Part shown: piece after piece, positions 34,330 through 46,252 of the stretch
Position numbering within the stretch: position 1 is the stretch's first letter
How the letters are laid out: every line of letters begins with the position of its first letter
Origin: Eutreptiella sp. 'Long Island Sound 2002'
Taxonomy: Eukaryota > Euglenozoa > Euglenophyceae > Eutreptiales > Eutreptiaceae
Assembly: GCA_964036045.1 (NCBI GenBank)
Contig: OZ038381.1
Location: 119,594,843-119,658,842 of the forward strand
Length of the DNA stretch: 64,000 bases
Direction of reading: 5' to 3'
Notes under the pieces: model-generated
Seen by the model: the letters and a program-made list of their open reading frames with translations, nothing else
Databases searched by the model: none
What the model was told of the DNA's origin: nothing
Translations under genes and position numbers: made by a program

Positions 34330-35750
34330 GGCCATCCCGGAACCGACGGCGGAAACAACCACTGAGCCCAACCTATGCCCGGTCTTCGCGATCCACCAGA
34401 TCCGGGCACTGGCGCTGGGTGGGCAGCTGCAGCCCGCCATCCGCACTGAGACGGAGGCCCGGGCGGCGCACGCGGCCCTGGTGCACGAAATCTTCAGTGC
34501 CCTCCGCAGCGCCCTTGTACGACCTGTGGGTAACCCCCCCGGGCCCTGACCCGCGGCCGACCACAGGACCTGCAGCGACGACGCACGGCCGCACGCGCAC
34601 GGCACGAGTCCCACACCAGCCACACGCAGGGAAGAAACGGCGCGGCGGACCCAGGACCGCCTCCTCCCGCCAGAGGACCGGACGGTGACCGTCACGCCAG
34701 CGGCAGCGAGGTCCGCCACAAACCACAATGACCCCGACCGGGCAGACCTCGCCCAACAAGACCCCTCGTACAAACCAGCAATGTGCAGCCGCGCAACATG
34801 CTACGGCACCACCCGTCGACGGGACACACCAGCGAGGACGGCGTCCACCTGCCCGGCAGGCACGACGGACACCCAAGGAGTGGAGGCTAGCCTTAGGAGC
34901 CCACGGTGTCGGACACAAATACGACCCCAGCAACCTCTTCCCACATCCCCCGGACGGGGGCCGCACTTCCCGAACCCCAGCGACCCGCCTGCAACAAGGA
35001 AAGGGGGCAGCGCAACACCCGGGACCGCCATCCCACCTGACCCTCCTCTCCCACGTAACGGGTCCGCTAGGGGCCGGGCAAAGGGGCCAGCCAAACACGC
35101 GGAGCCAGCGGCCGAACCGATGACCACGGGGGTGTTGTCGAACAGCGCACGCCACCGGATCCGGGCGCTGGCGCTGGGCAATTGACTGCAACTGGCCGTC
35201 CGCACTGAGGCGGAGACCCGGGCGGCACGCCCAGCCCTTGTGCACGCAAACTTCAGTAACCTCCACGGCGCCCCGGTGCGACGCATGGGACACCCCCACA
35301 GGACCCTGAGCCGCGCCTGGCCACAGGTCCTACCGCGACGACCCAGTGGCACACAGCCGCGCACCACACTCCAGCAACACCTGACGGTCCGACAAACCGA
35401 CGAGACAGACGTCAACCTGCCCGACACATGCAACAGATGCCCGGAGAGTGGAGGCCAGCCTTCGCAACGCGTGGTGTCAAGCACGCACGGAAACCCCACG
35501 ACTTCCTCCTACAACGCCCCGGGCGACGGCCACGCTTCTCGGACCCCGCGACCCACCTGCAACAGAAAACGGGGCGGCGCCACGCCCGGACCCGTCCTCC
35601 CGCCTCACCCTCCTCTCCCGCGAGCCGGATCCACAAGGGGCCGGGCAAAGGGCCCAGCCAAATACGCGGAATCCGCGGCCGGGCCGATAACCACAAGAAT
35701 GTTAACGAACCACCGGCCAGAGTATTACCGTCCAGGGCGAGCATCAGGAG
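34330..35750 (+). repeat. Diverged tandem duplication, about 760-bp unit, in family A 3' region
   Basis: Positions 34400-34640 align with 35159-35400 (offset about 760), and 34800-35110 align with 35370-35680 (offset about 568). The second copy therefore lacks about 190 bp. A third copy may begin near 35690. Landmarks are ATCCGGGCACTGGCGCTGGG and GAGTGGAGGC (34878, 35446). Identity is about 75-80 percent by eye. Short ORFs inside it (74-196 codons) do not agree in frame between copies, so it is probably untranslated. Confidence 0.75.
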
Positions 35751-36420
35751 ATAAGTGCACCGCGGGGACCAGCGCGCACCTCCTCCGGGGAGTTGAGCGC
35801 CTGGGACGTGTAAGGTTACGACACGTATAACCTATGCGAATGGTACGAGGGGCACACTCCCCGCAGACAGTTAACAGCGTCCATGAGAGGGAGGGGGGCT
35901 GCAACACTGCCTGGTAATCCTGTCCTCCACAACCCTACCCGGGGCATGCGGGGGGCCACAAGCTCACAACACCGGGCCGCGCCGACCCCCCTGCCAACAG
36001 GCACGGGTGTGTTACGCCGAGCCCAACCCGCCACGTCGGACGGAGCGTCCCGACACCACAGCACAAGCCGAACCACCCTAACCATCCTAGCCACCACACC
36101 CAGCACCGTGACACAGACACGCCACCCGAATGACCCGCAACGCACGACAGGAGAAGGCGCACGGCAGACAGACAGGCACGAGCACGAGCACAGCACGACC
36201 GAGCTGGAACAACACCCTGGGGCTTCCATGGGGTGCACAGGGACACACCGAGGGGGACCGGCGGGGCCTTGCCACCGACGGGGGGTGTACATATGAGTGG
36301 CACAAGCGAAACTGGAAGTACGGCTACGGAGCACCACGAAATACCGGATAAAGGATTGTGCATGCAACACTGCCAGGGCAGGGCAGGGAACAGGGCACCG
36401 ACAGGGGAAAACATTTTTAC
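35751..36420. other. Family A 3' region, no gene
   Basis: T-poor, C- and A-rich sequence without a convincing ORF. It continues the composition of family A and leads into the 378-bp repeats. Confidence 0.5.
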
Positions 36421-36429
36421 AGCGGTCCG

Positions 36430-37590
36430 ACCACTTGTCATGGCTTTTCTCCCCCGCGGCGGGCGGGCGGCGCACAGTACAAACGTACCGTGCCGGCCCC
36501 ACACACCTGGCACCAACCAACATCGCAACAAGCGGAACACCTGCACACAACAAATCCGACTGGGCGAACACCTGCTGCGACGACAAGGAACGAATGCCGA
36601 ACAAACCAACCAAGAGGCGACTAACACGACCACACACCGCCAGAACCACTACAGCGGACGCAACGTGACCGTGAACAGACCGCGCGCACACCGACCAGCG
36701 CCAAGCTGGCCGGGTGTGCATGGGCCGGTGCGAGAGCGACGTCCAGCGAGCTAGCGACACCGTGGCGAGCCGCGCCCCCTGACCACCATGGCCACAAACA
36801 CAGAGGAACACTGTGACTCTACCGCTGCGGACGCGGCCCACGAACGTTCCAAAACTACACTACACGACACTTGTACAAACCAAGACGCCACAAACCGACG
36901 CAGACACAAACGTGCTGGCTAAACGGGCAGGATTCGACGATAAGACCACCGGAAGCAGCGCAACGGAACCCACACAAACCCGGCCGACCATGAGGCGGCC
37001 ACGACAACCGCGCACCAACCACACCACAGCTGCAGCCACCACTTGACCGTAAACAGACCACACGCAAGCCGGCCAACGCCGAACCAGCCAGGCGTGCACG
37101 GCTCGAAACGGAAACGGCGCCCAACGGGTTGGCAACACCGTGGTGGGCCACGCCCACCGACGACCGTACCCACGAACACAGCAGAACACCGCAACGCTAC
37201 CAATACAAACGCGACCAACCAACGTTAACAAACTACACAACACTACACTTGGACAAACCGCGACGCCACTGACCAGCACCGACACGGACATACCGCCTGC
37301 ATAAACAACATGCGGCGGAACGACCACCGGCAGCAGCGCAATGGAACCCACGCAAACCAAGCCGACCATGAGGCGGCCAAGACGACCGCGAACCAACAAC
37401 ACCGCAGCTGCAGCCGCCACTTGACCGTAAACAGACCACACGCAAGCCGGCCAACACCAAACCAGCCAGGCGTGCACGGGTCGAAACAGGAACGGCGTCC
37501 AAAGGGTTGGTGACACCGTGGTGCGCCGCGCCCGCCGACGACCATGCCCACGAACAAAACTTGGCTCTACCATCACGCAACCGACCAACC
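36430..37590 (+). repeat. 378-bp tandem repeat, about three copies, in family A 3' region
   Basis: The block with TTGACCGTAAACAGACCACA recurs at about 36664, 37043 and 37421 (spacing 378-379). Flanking landmarks (GTGCACGG, ACACCGTGG, CCACGAAC) keep the same order, ending near 37590. The first copy is more diverged. No shared reading frame is apparent. Confidence 0.8.
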
Positions 37591-38113
37591 TACATTAACA
37601 AACTACACCGCAACCGTACCATACGACCAACCAACCGGCCACAACGACCTACTTCGAACACCCGCTCCCCCGGGTGAGCGCAAGCTCGACCGAGTCAGGA
37701 GGTGTGAGTGTGCGCCACGGCATGCGAGTCCCGTAGCACGTGCTTCTTCAAGTCGCCTCACACCTACTGAAAACCAACCCAGGTGGGGGTGCCTGCAGGA
37801 GAGGGCCTTTGGCCTGGCTCCGGGCCCCTGGGCCCCAGAATCCGGAGGTTGATGAGGATGTGCGGTGGGACCCTCCCCCACGTATCATCCGCCCGAAGGA
37901 GAGGAATGTGAGACTTCGGTCGAACATGGGTTACCTCTCTGGGCAGAACCCGCTGTAGGGTACTGCTCGCGGCGACCGCGCCCTTCCCCCATGTGGGGGA
38001 GCCGCTTTGTGGGGGCACGTGCGGTAGGGCGGTGGGTGGGTGAGCAAAAGCCCCTTGGTAAGTCCCCCCTGCGGGGCAACCCCAGTCCCGAGTCGACCTA
38101 CCTACCTACCTAC
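37591..38113 (+). mobile_element. Family A 3' terminus with CCTA tail
   Basis: The unique 3' end contains a CCCCC-ATGT-GGGGG hairpin near 37986 and finishes with GTCCCGAGTCGA followed by CCTA repeats (38097-38113). The preceding CCCGAG and the tail resemble the family C ends at 9701 and 53734, which suggests similar 3'-end recognition during target-primed reverse transcription. Confidence 0.65.
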
Positions 38114-40300
38114 TTCTCCCGTCAGTGGTGCTGGCAGGTTTTCCGAAAAGTAAATTTTTGGCACTGTCGCGTTGCACCGTTTTGCAGGTACCGTCACCTT
38201 TGAAATTGTTTAAAAGTGTGATTTTACTTTGCCTTTAGTTTTGACTGTCAAAAAAAATACCAATTTTACCTGCTGGACCCCACAATACCTTTTGTGACAC
38301 GCGGGGACCAGACCCTGCGCACAACAGCTCGCGTTTCCGCCTACTACTTATTGCGGGATCTGTGGGATCCCCTTATACAATTTCTGAATTTTCGAGGTAT
38401 TTTGATTCCCACCGATTGTATTGAATTCAGCGGCCGTGCGGCCGGCTCCCAGAATGCCAGCGTAGGTTCAAATTCTTCTGGGAGGGATTCTTTGATCACC
38501 CGACATTTGCTGTTCTTTCTAGCTTTGTGACTGCTACGTTCCACTTGGGCATGTGCCTCCTGCCCTTGGCACTGGTTTTAAGTGGGGGGGTGAAGCAGGT
38601 AACAACCCTTCCCCAGCATATTGCCCCTAAGGGATGATTATATGACCCTATATATGGGATTATTGTATATTATATTCCATTTCCTTGTTAGGAATATAGG
38701 ATGGGGGATAGATAAGGCAATCTTGTATCTTTTATAGTTCTGAATTAGTGGATGATAGGGTGGATTTTACATATGTACATATCAGGTCCTTCATTGGCTA
38801 TGTGTATCATATCTGTTTGCAGGATACTATACATCTTTCACAATCGTTATGTCTTCTATGCCAAGCAATGTTGCTGCGCATGCCACTGGGACCTCTGCTC
38901 CTGACCCCTCGGTCTGGTTTCAACAATAGAAATGACCTGCGATCGTCCACAGTTACAAACAGTCAAAGACACTGTTCGTTCAATGGAATGTTAAATCATA
39001 AACATGATAAAATGGTGCAAGGTCTAAAACATGGCAAGACAAAAGCTTGAATGATATTTCAGGCACTACTGCGGACTGCTGAACCTGGGACCGACAAAAT
39101 CTAATCACTGCGGTAATAATACGACATGATCGACACGATTAAAAGCGATCTTAAAACAGAAATTGACAATACAGTCCCGGCGCGACTTCGCTGTCACTGC
39201 GCGCGCCGCATCTGCTGTATATAAAAATCAGGCCTGTGAATGAGTAAAGGCGTGAATCATTACAATCCCTTACCACGACATTTGATACCTCTTTACAACA
39301 GGGTGACCAATGGCTGAGAAAGGCACTGTAGCACCACAAAAGTAGCAATAGATACGCCAAAATGCACAAAAACAGTGAGCATTCAAGTACAAACTGCCAG
39401 ATAGGGGAGAGGGGGGCTGACGGTCAGAAACTGTCTACGCACACAGGGAAGCAACTGTCATCGAAGCACAGTCAAACCCTGCATCATCAACCCGTCAGAA
39501 ACAACATGACCAGTAGACCCACGACAGAAGAAAAATGCTACCTACAGCGTGGCACTAATCTAATGAGTGGAAGCACGATGACCACAAATTGTAAACAAAG
39601 CAAAAGCAAACAGACATGGAAACCCCTGTTAGAACTTACCCCACTTCATTCATTGGGCAGCATTACTTCACTGACACCCTGCCGACAGTGAATACAGAGG
39701 AAGGAGAGGAGAAAAGCCAATGACAAACAGGAGAGAGAGGGAGAAAAATTTTGGCAACCTTGAAATCCCACATCCACAAAGGAAGGGCCCACTTGCCAAG
39801 GGTGGGTACAAAAGATACAAAAAAAAAGGAACCATGCAATGAGGGGGGTGGCAGGAAAGTATTCTACAGTACCAAAATATGCTGAAAAATAGTATAACAC
39901 TCAGAAAAATACCCAGCGCCCTATGGAGCCCATCTGGCTTTCTTTTCAGGGAACCAGCATAGGGGGGGGGGACTGAGCAGTGCCTGCAGTGCCAACACTG
40001 TCTCTGTTTCGACTGCAAAAGTGCAGTTGCTTACTACCACAGAGGGCTCCAATCAAGTTCGTACATTGGTATGCATTCTTGTCTGGATACCCTCTGTGTG
40101 CCTCAGGTTATACACACCAACCAACGCGCGTCAAGGCTATAAATTCGGTCAGATCTGTGTCCATTTTCAGGAGAAAAAACAATGGTTGTAGCCAGGTATC
40201 TCTCACTTGGTCTTAGTACACCTGCTGCGACAGGCTGTGGTACTGTCACCTGAAGATTGGGATAGGGGAGCGCAATTGAATAAACAAACAATAAACAGCA
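38114..40300. other. AT-rich intergenic sequence without a gene
   Basis: Composition changes abruptly after the CCTA tail. There is a 9-bp hairpin (CTCCCAGAA and TTCTGGGAG, 38445-38484) enclosing a GGTTCAAATTC B-box-like element, a GTGGGGGGG purine run near 38582, and a TATATAAAA box near 39217. The last two could belong to a decayed LTR, but no partner repeat is present. ORFs are short and unconvincing. Confidence 0.5.
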
Positions 40301-40309
40301 AATGACATG

Positions 40310-40635
40310 TCACTGAGAGAGGGGGGGGCAGAGCTGACGTCCAAGAGGAGCTCTGACTGCTGATGTCCCATAGCAGACCTGACTGCTAACGTCCCGGAGC
40401 AGTCCTTTACTGCTGACATCTGCCACCTGGGGAGGAGAGAGAGGAAATCCCAGACCTTCTGCCATGTCACTGCTGCTGTCACTGTCACTGTACCCTGCAG
40501 AAAACCTGAAACGCCTGCCAGAGAAGAGGAGCTGTCGATAAGTGACAGTAACAGACCTTGGAGTCTGCTGACCTGCATTGTCGTCATCTGCATACCACCC
40601 ATCTCCAAAGTCTGGATGAAATTCATCCAATTCAT
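40310..40635 (-). other. Possible remnant frame next to the integrase fragment
   Basis: Minus-strand frames here read through an acidic stretch (DEFHPDFGDGWYADDDN near 40625-40575) followed by Ser-rich sequence. They lie downstream, in minus orientation, of the integrase fragment and may be its carboxyl tail or 3' sequence. No domain is recognised. Confidence 0.25.
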
Positions 40636-40772
40636 TGATTAAAATCCGCTTGTAAGCGAGGAAAAAATCATCATAAAGAGGGGAAGATCAAACGCTGGAT
40701 ACGCCAACCCTGGAACACCGATTAGACATCTTTAATGCCAACATCGATGTTGTGTTTCCGGTTATATTTCAA

Positions 40773-42230
40773 TCAATCATCTGGAATTGAATGCAAAAGT
40801 TCAGACGCATCATGCCACTCCTTCTTCATAAAACCCCTATATTTAAACGGCCATCGTAAAATTTTGGGCCGCCGAAGGCGTGTTCTTCCGGTATTGACAA
40901 TCTCCCGATGGTTGTCAATGTACTTGATGATGAATTTCTCATTATCCACCAAAGTCTCCTTGTCCGCGTAGCAATGTAAGCGGGGGGGTTCATGTGTGAG
41001 AGGGGGGTGGCAGAACTTCAACCTCAGCGCCTCTACCTCCTGCTCGCCATGCGATCAGGCAATGCGGTACCGTCCTACACTTAAACGATGCAAAATTTCA
41101 GCTGGTCCAACCCAGAGCCGACTCGGCTTACTATCACCAGGCTTCCGAGGCACACGCAGCCATACGCGGTCCCCTGGCTCAAATTTCTGGGGGAGTTGCT
41201 CAGCAAAAAAATGTTTTGGTAGCCGCTCATGAATTCTCGAAAGCTTAGCTCCGCAAACTGCCTTTCAGAACGCACACGATTGAAGAATTGTAACGCATCT
41301 TCACAACCGACCTCAGGGTCCGTGGGGGGGTATTCCCCAAACCCAATGGGGTCCCGTCCAAACACCAAACGGTGTGGACTGATGCCTGAAATGGGTCCTG
41401 CGAGATTGTTTGCACACCACAGGGCTAGTGGCAGAAAATAAATCCACCGTCGTCCCTTCCCTGTCTGCGCGAATAGTTTTCGCAGACGGCCACTCACAAC
41501 TAGGACTGCCCTCTCAGCCCTACCGCTCCTACGGGGGTGGTACACAGGGCAACGGTACTCCTCAATGCCAGAGAGCTGGCAAAAAGACTGGAAAAATTCT
41601 GCATTCACCAGCTTATCGTGGTCACTAAAAATTTCTTTCGGCACGCCAAGGATGTGACAAATCACGTCAAAAAGAGAGATGCCCAGCTCGGCAGACGCAA
41701 GGTGTTCACTAAAGGCGGCAACATATCCGGGGAGGCAACACACTACTTCCAAAACAGGATCAAAAACTGGCCATTAGCCTCAACATGACCCAATTTAGTA
41801 AAATCGACTGCGACTGAACTAAAACGGTATTCAGGTACATGGTAGAAATTCAGCTGTTCAAGGTGAAGACCTTTGCGTCCTTTTACACTCTGACAAACCT
41901 GACAAGATGTCAAAATTTCAGTGATGTGCTCCTTTAGCATCTTATACGGATACTTCTGTGTCTGCCCCTGGTCCACATAATGTACAATGTACTTACGATC
42001 AAAAAGCTGATGAGTCTTATGAATACCACGATGTGCACAAGTATGTGTGGCTCCAATTACTTGATCCAGTAGGGCCAGAGGAACACCCATTCTGCCCTCA
42101 TACCGCATACGATCCTCATACAACGGATGTTTACCAGCCACTCCTTGCGCACGAAGAGTTGGCCATAAAGACTTATACACAGGGTCGTCCCGATAATCTT
42201 GATCCCAAAGCTTAACACGTTTGCTAACAT
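40773..42230 (-). pseudogene. Ty3/gypsy-type integrase fragment, minus strand
   Basis: Two overlapping minus-strand frames (42180-41743 and 41752-41081) encode an integrase. The HHCC zinc-binding end is visible as HTCAHRGIHKTH near 42045 and TSCQVCQ near 41910. The catalytic core follows with VAVDFTKLG near 41810 (first Asp), IFSDHDK near 41630 (second Asp) and YHPRRSGRAERAV near 41545 (Glu). A third frame (41021-40773) reads RLRRPKILRWPFKYRGFMKK and EWHDASEL, which resembles a degenerate chromodomain. RT and RNase H are missing, because the element is cut near 42230 beside a minisatellite. It would have joined cDNA to chromosomal DNA. The copy is inactive. Confidence 0.75.
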
Positions 42231-42559
42231 ACTAAGAAAAGACTTAGTATATTACTGTCGCGCGCCAGTGAAAGAAAAGGAAGAAACGAGAAAACGACGC
42301 AGAAAACAAGAAAAGGAACGGAACAATCGACTTTTCCGACCTCAGAAACCCCCCCACGATTTTGCGCCACTGTTTGACGAGGTCGGCAAAAAACCCACCA
42401 CACACAGCAGCACAACACGAAGAACAAGAGAATTCAAGGAAGCAGGCTTGTGCACGCTCCAAAACAATATCAAAGTACCTGCACGTAGGGGAATAGTGCT
42501 TCAGTGCATGCTCCAACAACACACAAAGTGAACACAAGGGAAAGGGAAAACAACACACG

Positions 42560-43400
42560 CAACCACTTGGGCGACGCCAAGTACAAAGGGACCGCAAGGC
42601 AACACATGTGTCATGACAGCATGAAGACAACACGCCTACTCTTGAACGTCGCCAAATACAAGGAGTACACAAACCAACACATTGGTAACAGGTGTAATGG
42701 GTGCATTAAGACAACACGCTGACTCTTGGGCGTCGCCTAGTACAAAGAGTCCAAAAAACCACGATGAAATAACATATGTCATGAATGGGAACATGAATAA
42801 TGAGTGCAATAAGACAACACGTCTACTCTTGGGCGTCGCGAAATACAAGGTGTACACAAACCAACACATAAATAGCATGTGTCATGAATGCATTAAGACC
42901 ACACGCTTACTCTTGGGCGTCGCCAAATACAAGGAGTGCTAAAACTCAACAAAAAATAGGGTATGTCATGAATACATTAGGACAACACGCCTACACTTGG
43001 GCGTTGCCACGTGCAAGGAGTACATACCCCAACAAATAAATAGCATGTAAATAGCTTGACATGGATGGATGCATTAAGAACAGGCGCCTACTGTTGGGCG
43101 TCGCCAATTACAAGGAGTCCAACACAAACCATCACATAAAAAGCATGTGTCATGAATGCATTAAGACCACACGCTTACTCTTGGGCGTCGCCAAATGCAA
43201 GGGGCCCAAAAAACAAAACAATAAATAGAGTCTGGCAAGGTAGCATTAAGACAACAAGCCTACTCTTGGGCGTCGCCAAGTGCAAGGAGTACATACCCCA
43301 ACAAAAAATTAGCATGTAAGTAGCATGACATGGAAGCATCAAGAACACACGCCTACTCTTGGGCGTCGCCAAGTACACGGAGTACAACACATAAAAAGCG
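42560..43400. repeat. Irregular minisatellite, about ten units of 73-101 bp
   Basis: The core CTTGGGCGTCGCCAA followed by TACAAGGAGTACA occurs near 42567, 42640, 42726, 42827, 42911, 42990, 43092, 43181, 43265 and 43358. Between cores lie GTGTCATGAATGCATTAAGA-like and ACAAACCAACACATAAA-like blocks. The spacing varies, so units have suffered indels. No coding potential is credible. Confidence 0.85.
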
Positions 43401-44060
43401 TGCGTCATGAGTGCATAAAGACACCGAGCCGGGTACAAGAAGACCAAGGCCCAACGTGAAAATAGGTAAATAGCATGAGACATGAAGGCAAGGGAGCGAG
43501 GAACGAGAAGGAGAAGGTGGCAAAGTGCATGCGTAGGAGGAGGACCTTGCGTGCGTGCCCCGAACCAACAAAAAGTGCGTGCAAGCGAGCGAAGGAGACA
43601 GGGGGCAAAGGGTAAGCATAGAGGAGAGGACACAAGGAGCGCTCCAAAGCAACACAAAGTGCATGCGGCAAGGGAAGGGACAAGTGGAGAAGAAGAATGC
43701 AAAGCACGAGAACAATGAGAATGCAGGAAAGAAAGAAGGTGAATGTACGTATGTGCCCGCTCCAAAACATAGCAACATGCGCGCGTAGAAACTAGGAGCT
43801 TGAGTGCGTGCCCATGCAAAGCCACCACAAAGGGAGGGAAAGGGAGCCGGGGGAAGGGAGGAGCGGGACCGAGGAAGACAGGGTCGGAGGGGAGGGAAGC
43901 GTGAAAGGGGGGAGGGGAAGAGGAGAGGACGGGAGGGAACGGGAACGCAAAGCGGAGCGGGGAGGAGCAGGGGGAGAGGAGCGACGAAGGGCGTGCGAAA
44001 AAGAAAACCATGGAAACACACACGCTAACGCCGAAGACGACAAGGAAAGTACGATAATAT
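43401..44060. other. Purine-rich low-complexity stretch
   Basis: The plus strand is dominated by AG-rich sequence, strongest at 43830-44000 (GGGAGG, GAGGAG and AAGGGAG runs). Minus-strand ORFs of 222-360 codons here are Ser/Pro/Leu/Phe-rich readings of the pyrimidine strand and are not genes. The tract could form triplex or quadruplex structures. Confidence 0.6.
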
Positions 44061-45585
44061 GACGCCCCGGATTGGAACATCCGGGGCGGACTGGAGCACG
44101 GCCCTAGCCCCTGGACTGGATCGTCTGGGGATGAACCCAGTGCCACGGACCGGAGCATCCGAGGCAACGGGACCCCCAGGACTGGAGCATCCGGGGGGAA
44201 CCGGTAAGCGGACAAATGCATGGAACCCGGACTGGAACATCCAGCGAAGCAACGCACCCGGACTGGAACATCCGGGAGGCGGAGGCCCTGGACTGGAACG
44301 TCCGGGGACGAAGCGGCCCTGGTTTGGAACGTCCGCGGCTACAGAAGGAGGAGGAATCAGCGACGGAGAGAAGAAGCAAAGAGAACATGAACAAGAGCAA
44401 GGAACAGGTGAGGTAGGACACGAAGAACAAGAGTCGGGAGGAGGGAGGAGAAGGAGAAGAAGGAGAAGCGGACAAACGCATGGAACCCGGACTGGAACAT
44501 CCGGGGAAGCAACGCACCCGGACTGGAACATCCGGGGACGAGGCGTCCCTGGATCGGAGCGTCCAGGGCTGCAGAAGGGGGAGGAAGCGGCTGTGGCAAG
44601 AAAGGGCAAGGAGAACATGAACAAGGGCCAGGAATGGTGGAGAGAGAGGACACGAAGAACAAGAGTTGGGAAGATGGAGGAGAAGGAGAAGAAGGAGAGG
44701 CGGACGAGCACATGGAACCCGGACTGGAACATCCAAGAAAGAATTGCACTCGGACTGAAACATCCGGGAGGTGGAGGCCCTGGACTGGAACGTCCGGGGT
44801 AGAGGCGGCCCTGGATTGGAGTGGCCGGGGCTGCATAAAGAGGAGGAAGCTGCGGCGGCAAGAAAAGGCAAGGAGAACATGAACAAGAGCAAGGAACGGT
44901 GGAGGGGGAGGACACAAAAAACGAGACTGGGGAAGCGGGAGAAGAAGGAGAGGAAGAAAAAGCGGACAAACACATGGAACTGGGACTGGAACATCCGGGG
45001 AAGCAACGCACCCGGACTTGAGCATCCAGGGGGCGGAAGCCATGGACTGGAACAACCGGGGAAGAGGCGGCCATGGACTGGAGCTTCCGAGGCTGCATAA
45101 GGAGGAGGACGCGGCGGCGGCAAGAAGCGGCAAGGAGAACTTGCACAAGAGCAAGGAACGGTGGAGAGAAAGGACAAACAGAACAAGAATCGGGAAGAGG
45201 GAGGAGAAGGAGAAGAAGGAGAGGCGGACAAGCACATGAAAGCCGGACTGGAACATCCGTGAGAGACAAGCGCACGGAGTGGAACATCCGGGAGGTGGAG
45301 GCCCTGGACTGGAATATCCGGGGTAGGAGCGGCCCTGGAGTGGAGCCTCCGGGGCTGCATAAGGAGAAAGAAGCGGCGGCGGCAAGAAAAGGCAAGTCGA
45401 ACATGAACAAGAGCAAGGAACGCTGGAGAGGGAGAACACGAAGAACAAGAGTCGGGAAGCGGGAGAAGAAGGAGAGGAAGGAGAAGCGGACAAGCACATG
45501 GAAACCGGACTGGAACATCCGTGGAAGAAATGCACACGGACTGGAACATCCGGTTGGCGGAGGCCCTAGACTGGAACATCTCCTG
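44061..45585. repeat. 262-bp higher-order tandem array
   Basis: Each unit combines several short GGACTGGAACATCCGGGG-like subunits with a block containing GAGAACATGAACAAGAGCAA and an AGGAGAAGGAGAAG purine run. The AACATGAACAAG block lies near 44384, 44613, 44875, 45138 and 45400, giving a period of about 262 bp (the first interval is shorter). A sixth copy at 46329 lies beyond an insertion. Very long ORFs on both strands, up to 497 codons, follow the repeat and are not convincing genes. Confidence 0.88.
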
Positions 45586-46252
45586 ATCTGGCGACCGGAG
45601 AAGCGGCGCGCGCTTCGCGCCTGGCGATTAATTAATTCTTATGAAGGGTTCAGTTCACGGGAGCTCAGTCTTCCGTTCTGTTGCCCATATATGGGGATTG
45701 TGTAGTGCTAGCTGAGCCAGCTCGGATTTACCCGAATAGGTGAGGAGGAAAGAAGAGATGGCGAAGCAATAGCACTACACAAGACACATATATGCCCACC
45801 CTGTCCCTCCCTTAAGTTCTTCGCTCACCGTGAAAAGCAGTTGACACTTGGGTCGTCGGTTGCCACGGTTTTGAGAGCATGGGAGGTTAATAGTGGTTGG
45901 AGCATGTAAGGAGTACTGATTTTCCAAATTTTTTATTATACTACAGTTTTCTCTGAGATCGTCGACGACAGGTCGTAGCTTAGAGGAAAAACACAACTCT
46001 AAGGTTCGTAGAGCGTGGGTTCAAACCCCATGGAGGGGGTATTTGAGGTCAAAAATTTCATTTTTCATGTATAATACCATTTTTGTGTATATTTTGAGGG
46101 TGCCCGTTTCAATGAAAGGTAGCAAAGGGCACCAAAAGAGCAGAAAACAGAGAAGACAAACCGGTTTTAAGGAGTTGGCCCATATATGTGTCTTGTGTAG
46201 TGCTATTGCTTCGCCATCTCTTCTTTCCTCCTCACCTATTCGGGTAAATCCG
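45586..46252. mobile_element. 667-bp insertion with a 73-bp perfect inverted repeat
   Basis: The 262-bp array is broken off near 45585 and resumes near 46253, so this segment is an insertion. It contains a perfect 73-bp inverted repeat, 45722-45794 against 46181-46253, enclosing about 386 bp. The left part (45586-45721) has a GGCGCG-CGCTT-CGCGCC hairpin and a sequence near 45684 that resembles the right arm in direct orientation. No transposase is encoded. A foldback or MITE-like element, or a tRNA-derived element with later inversion, would fit. No target duplication is obvious. Confidence 0.6.
45970..46035 (+). ncRNA. tRNA-like sequence with A and B boxes
   Basis: TAGCTTAGAGG at 45976-45986 fits a Pol III A box, and GGTTCAAACCC at 46018-46028 fits a B box. 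A CTCTA-AGGTTCG-TAGAG hairpin with a 7-base loop lies between them, like an anticodon arm, and a GTGGG/CCCAT stem frames the B box. Position 33 is not T, the variable region is only one base, and there is no matching acceptor stem. It is therefore a degenerate tRNA or the head of a SINE rather than a working tRNA. Confidence 0.35.

Larger units (their letters stand above)
14460..38113 (+). mobile_element. Giant non-LTR retrotransposon, family A, with nested LTR element
   Basis: A continuous, C- and A-rich, T-poor plus strand begins near 14460 and ends with CCTA repeats at 38097-38113. In order it encodes ORF1-like frames, APE endonuclease, RT, RNase H, a LINE-type zinc knuckle, a RING finger and an Ulp1-like domain, followed by tandemly repeated 3' sequence. 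With the nested LTR element removed, the element is about 19.9 kb, far above the 4-8 kb typical of non-LTR elements. The 5' boundary is inferred from composition only, and two adjacent elements cannot be excluded. All main frames carry stops or frameshifts, so the copy is dead. Confidence 0.75.

Noticed and set aside
38445-38484. Mini tRNA-like hairpin with a B-box-like sequence
   Set aside because: The stem is only 9 bp with a 22-base loop. There is no A box, D arm or anticodon arm.
38592-39270. Possible LTR with GTGGGGGGG tract and TATATAAAA box
   Set aside because: No partner repeat, target duplication or linked coding region is visible, so the resemblance may be chance.
43175-45579. Minus-strand ORFs of 360-497 codons rich in Ser, Pro, Leu and Phe
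   Set aside because: They are readings of purine-rich low-complexity DNA and the 262-bp array. Several frames are open at once, and the peptide repeats with the DNA repeat.
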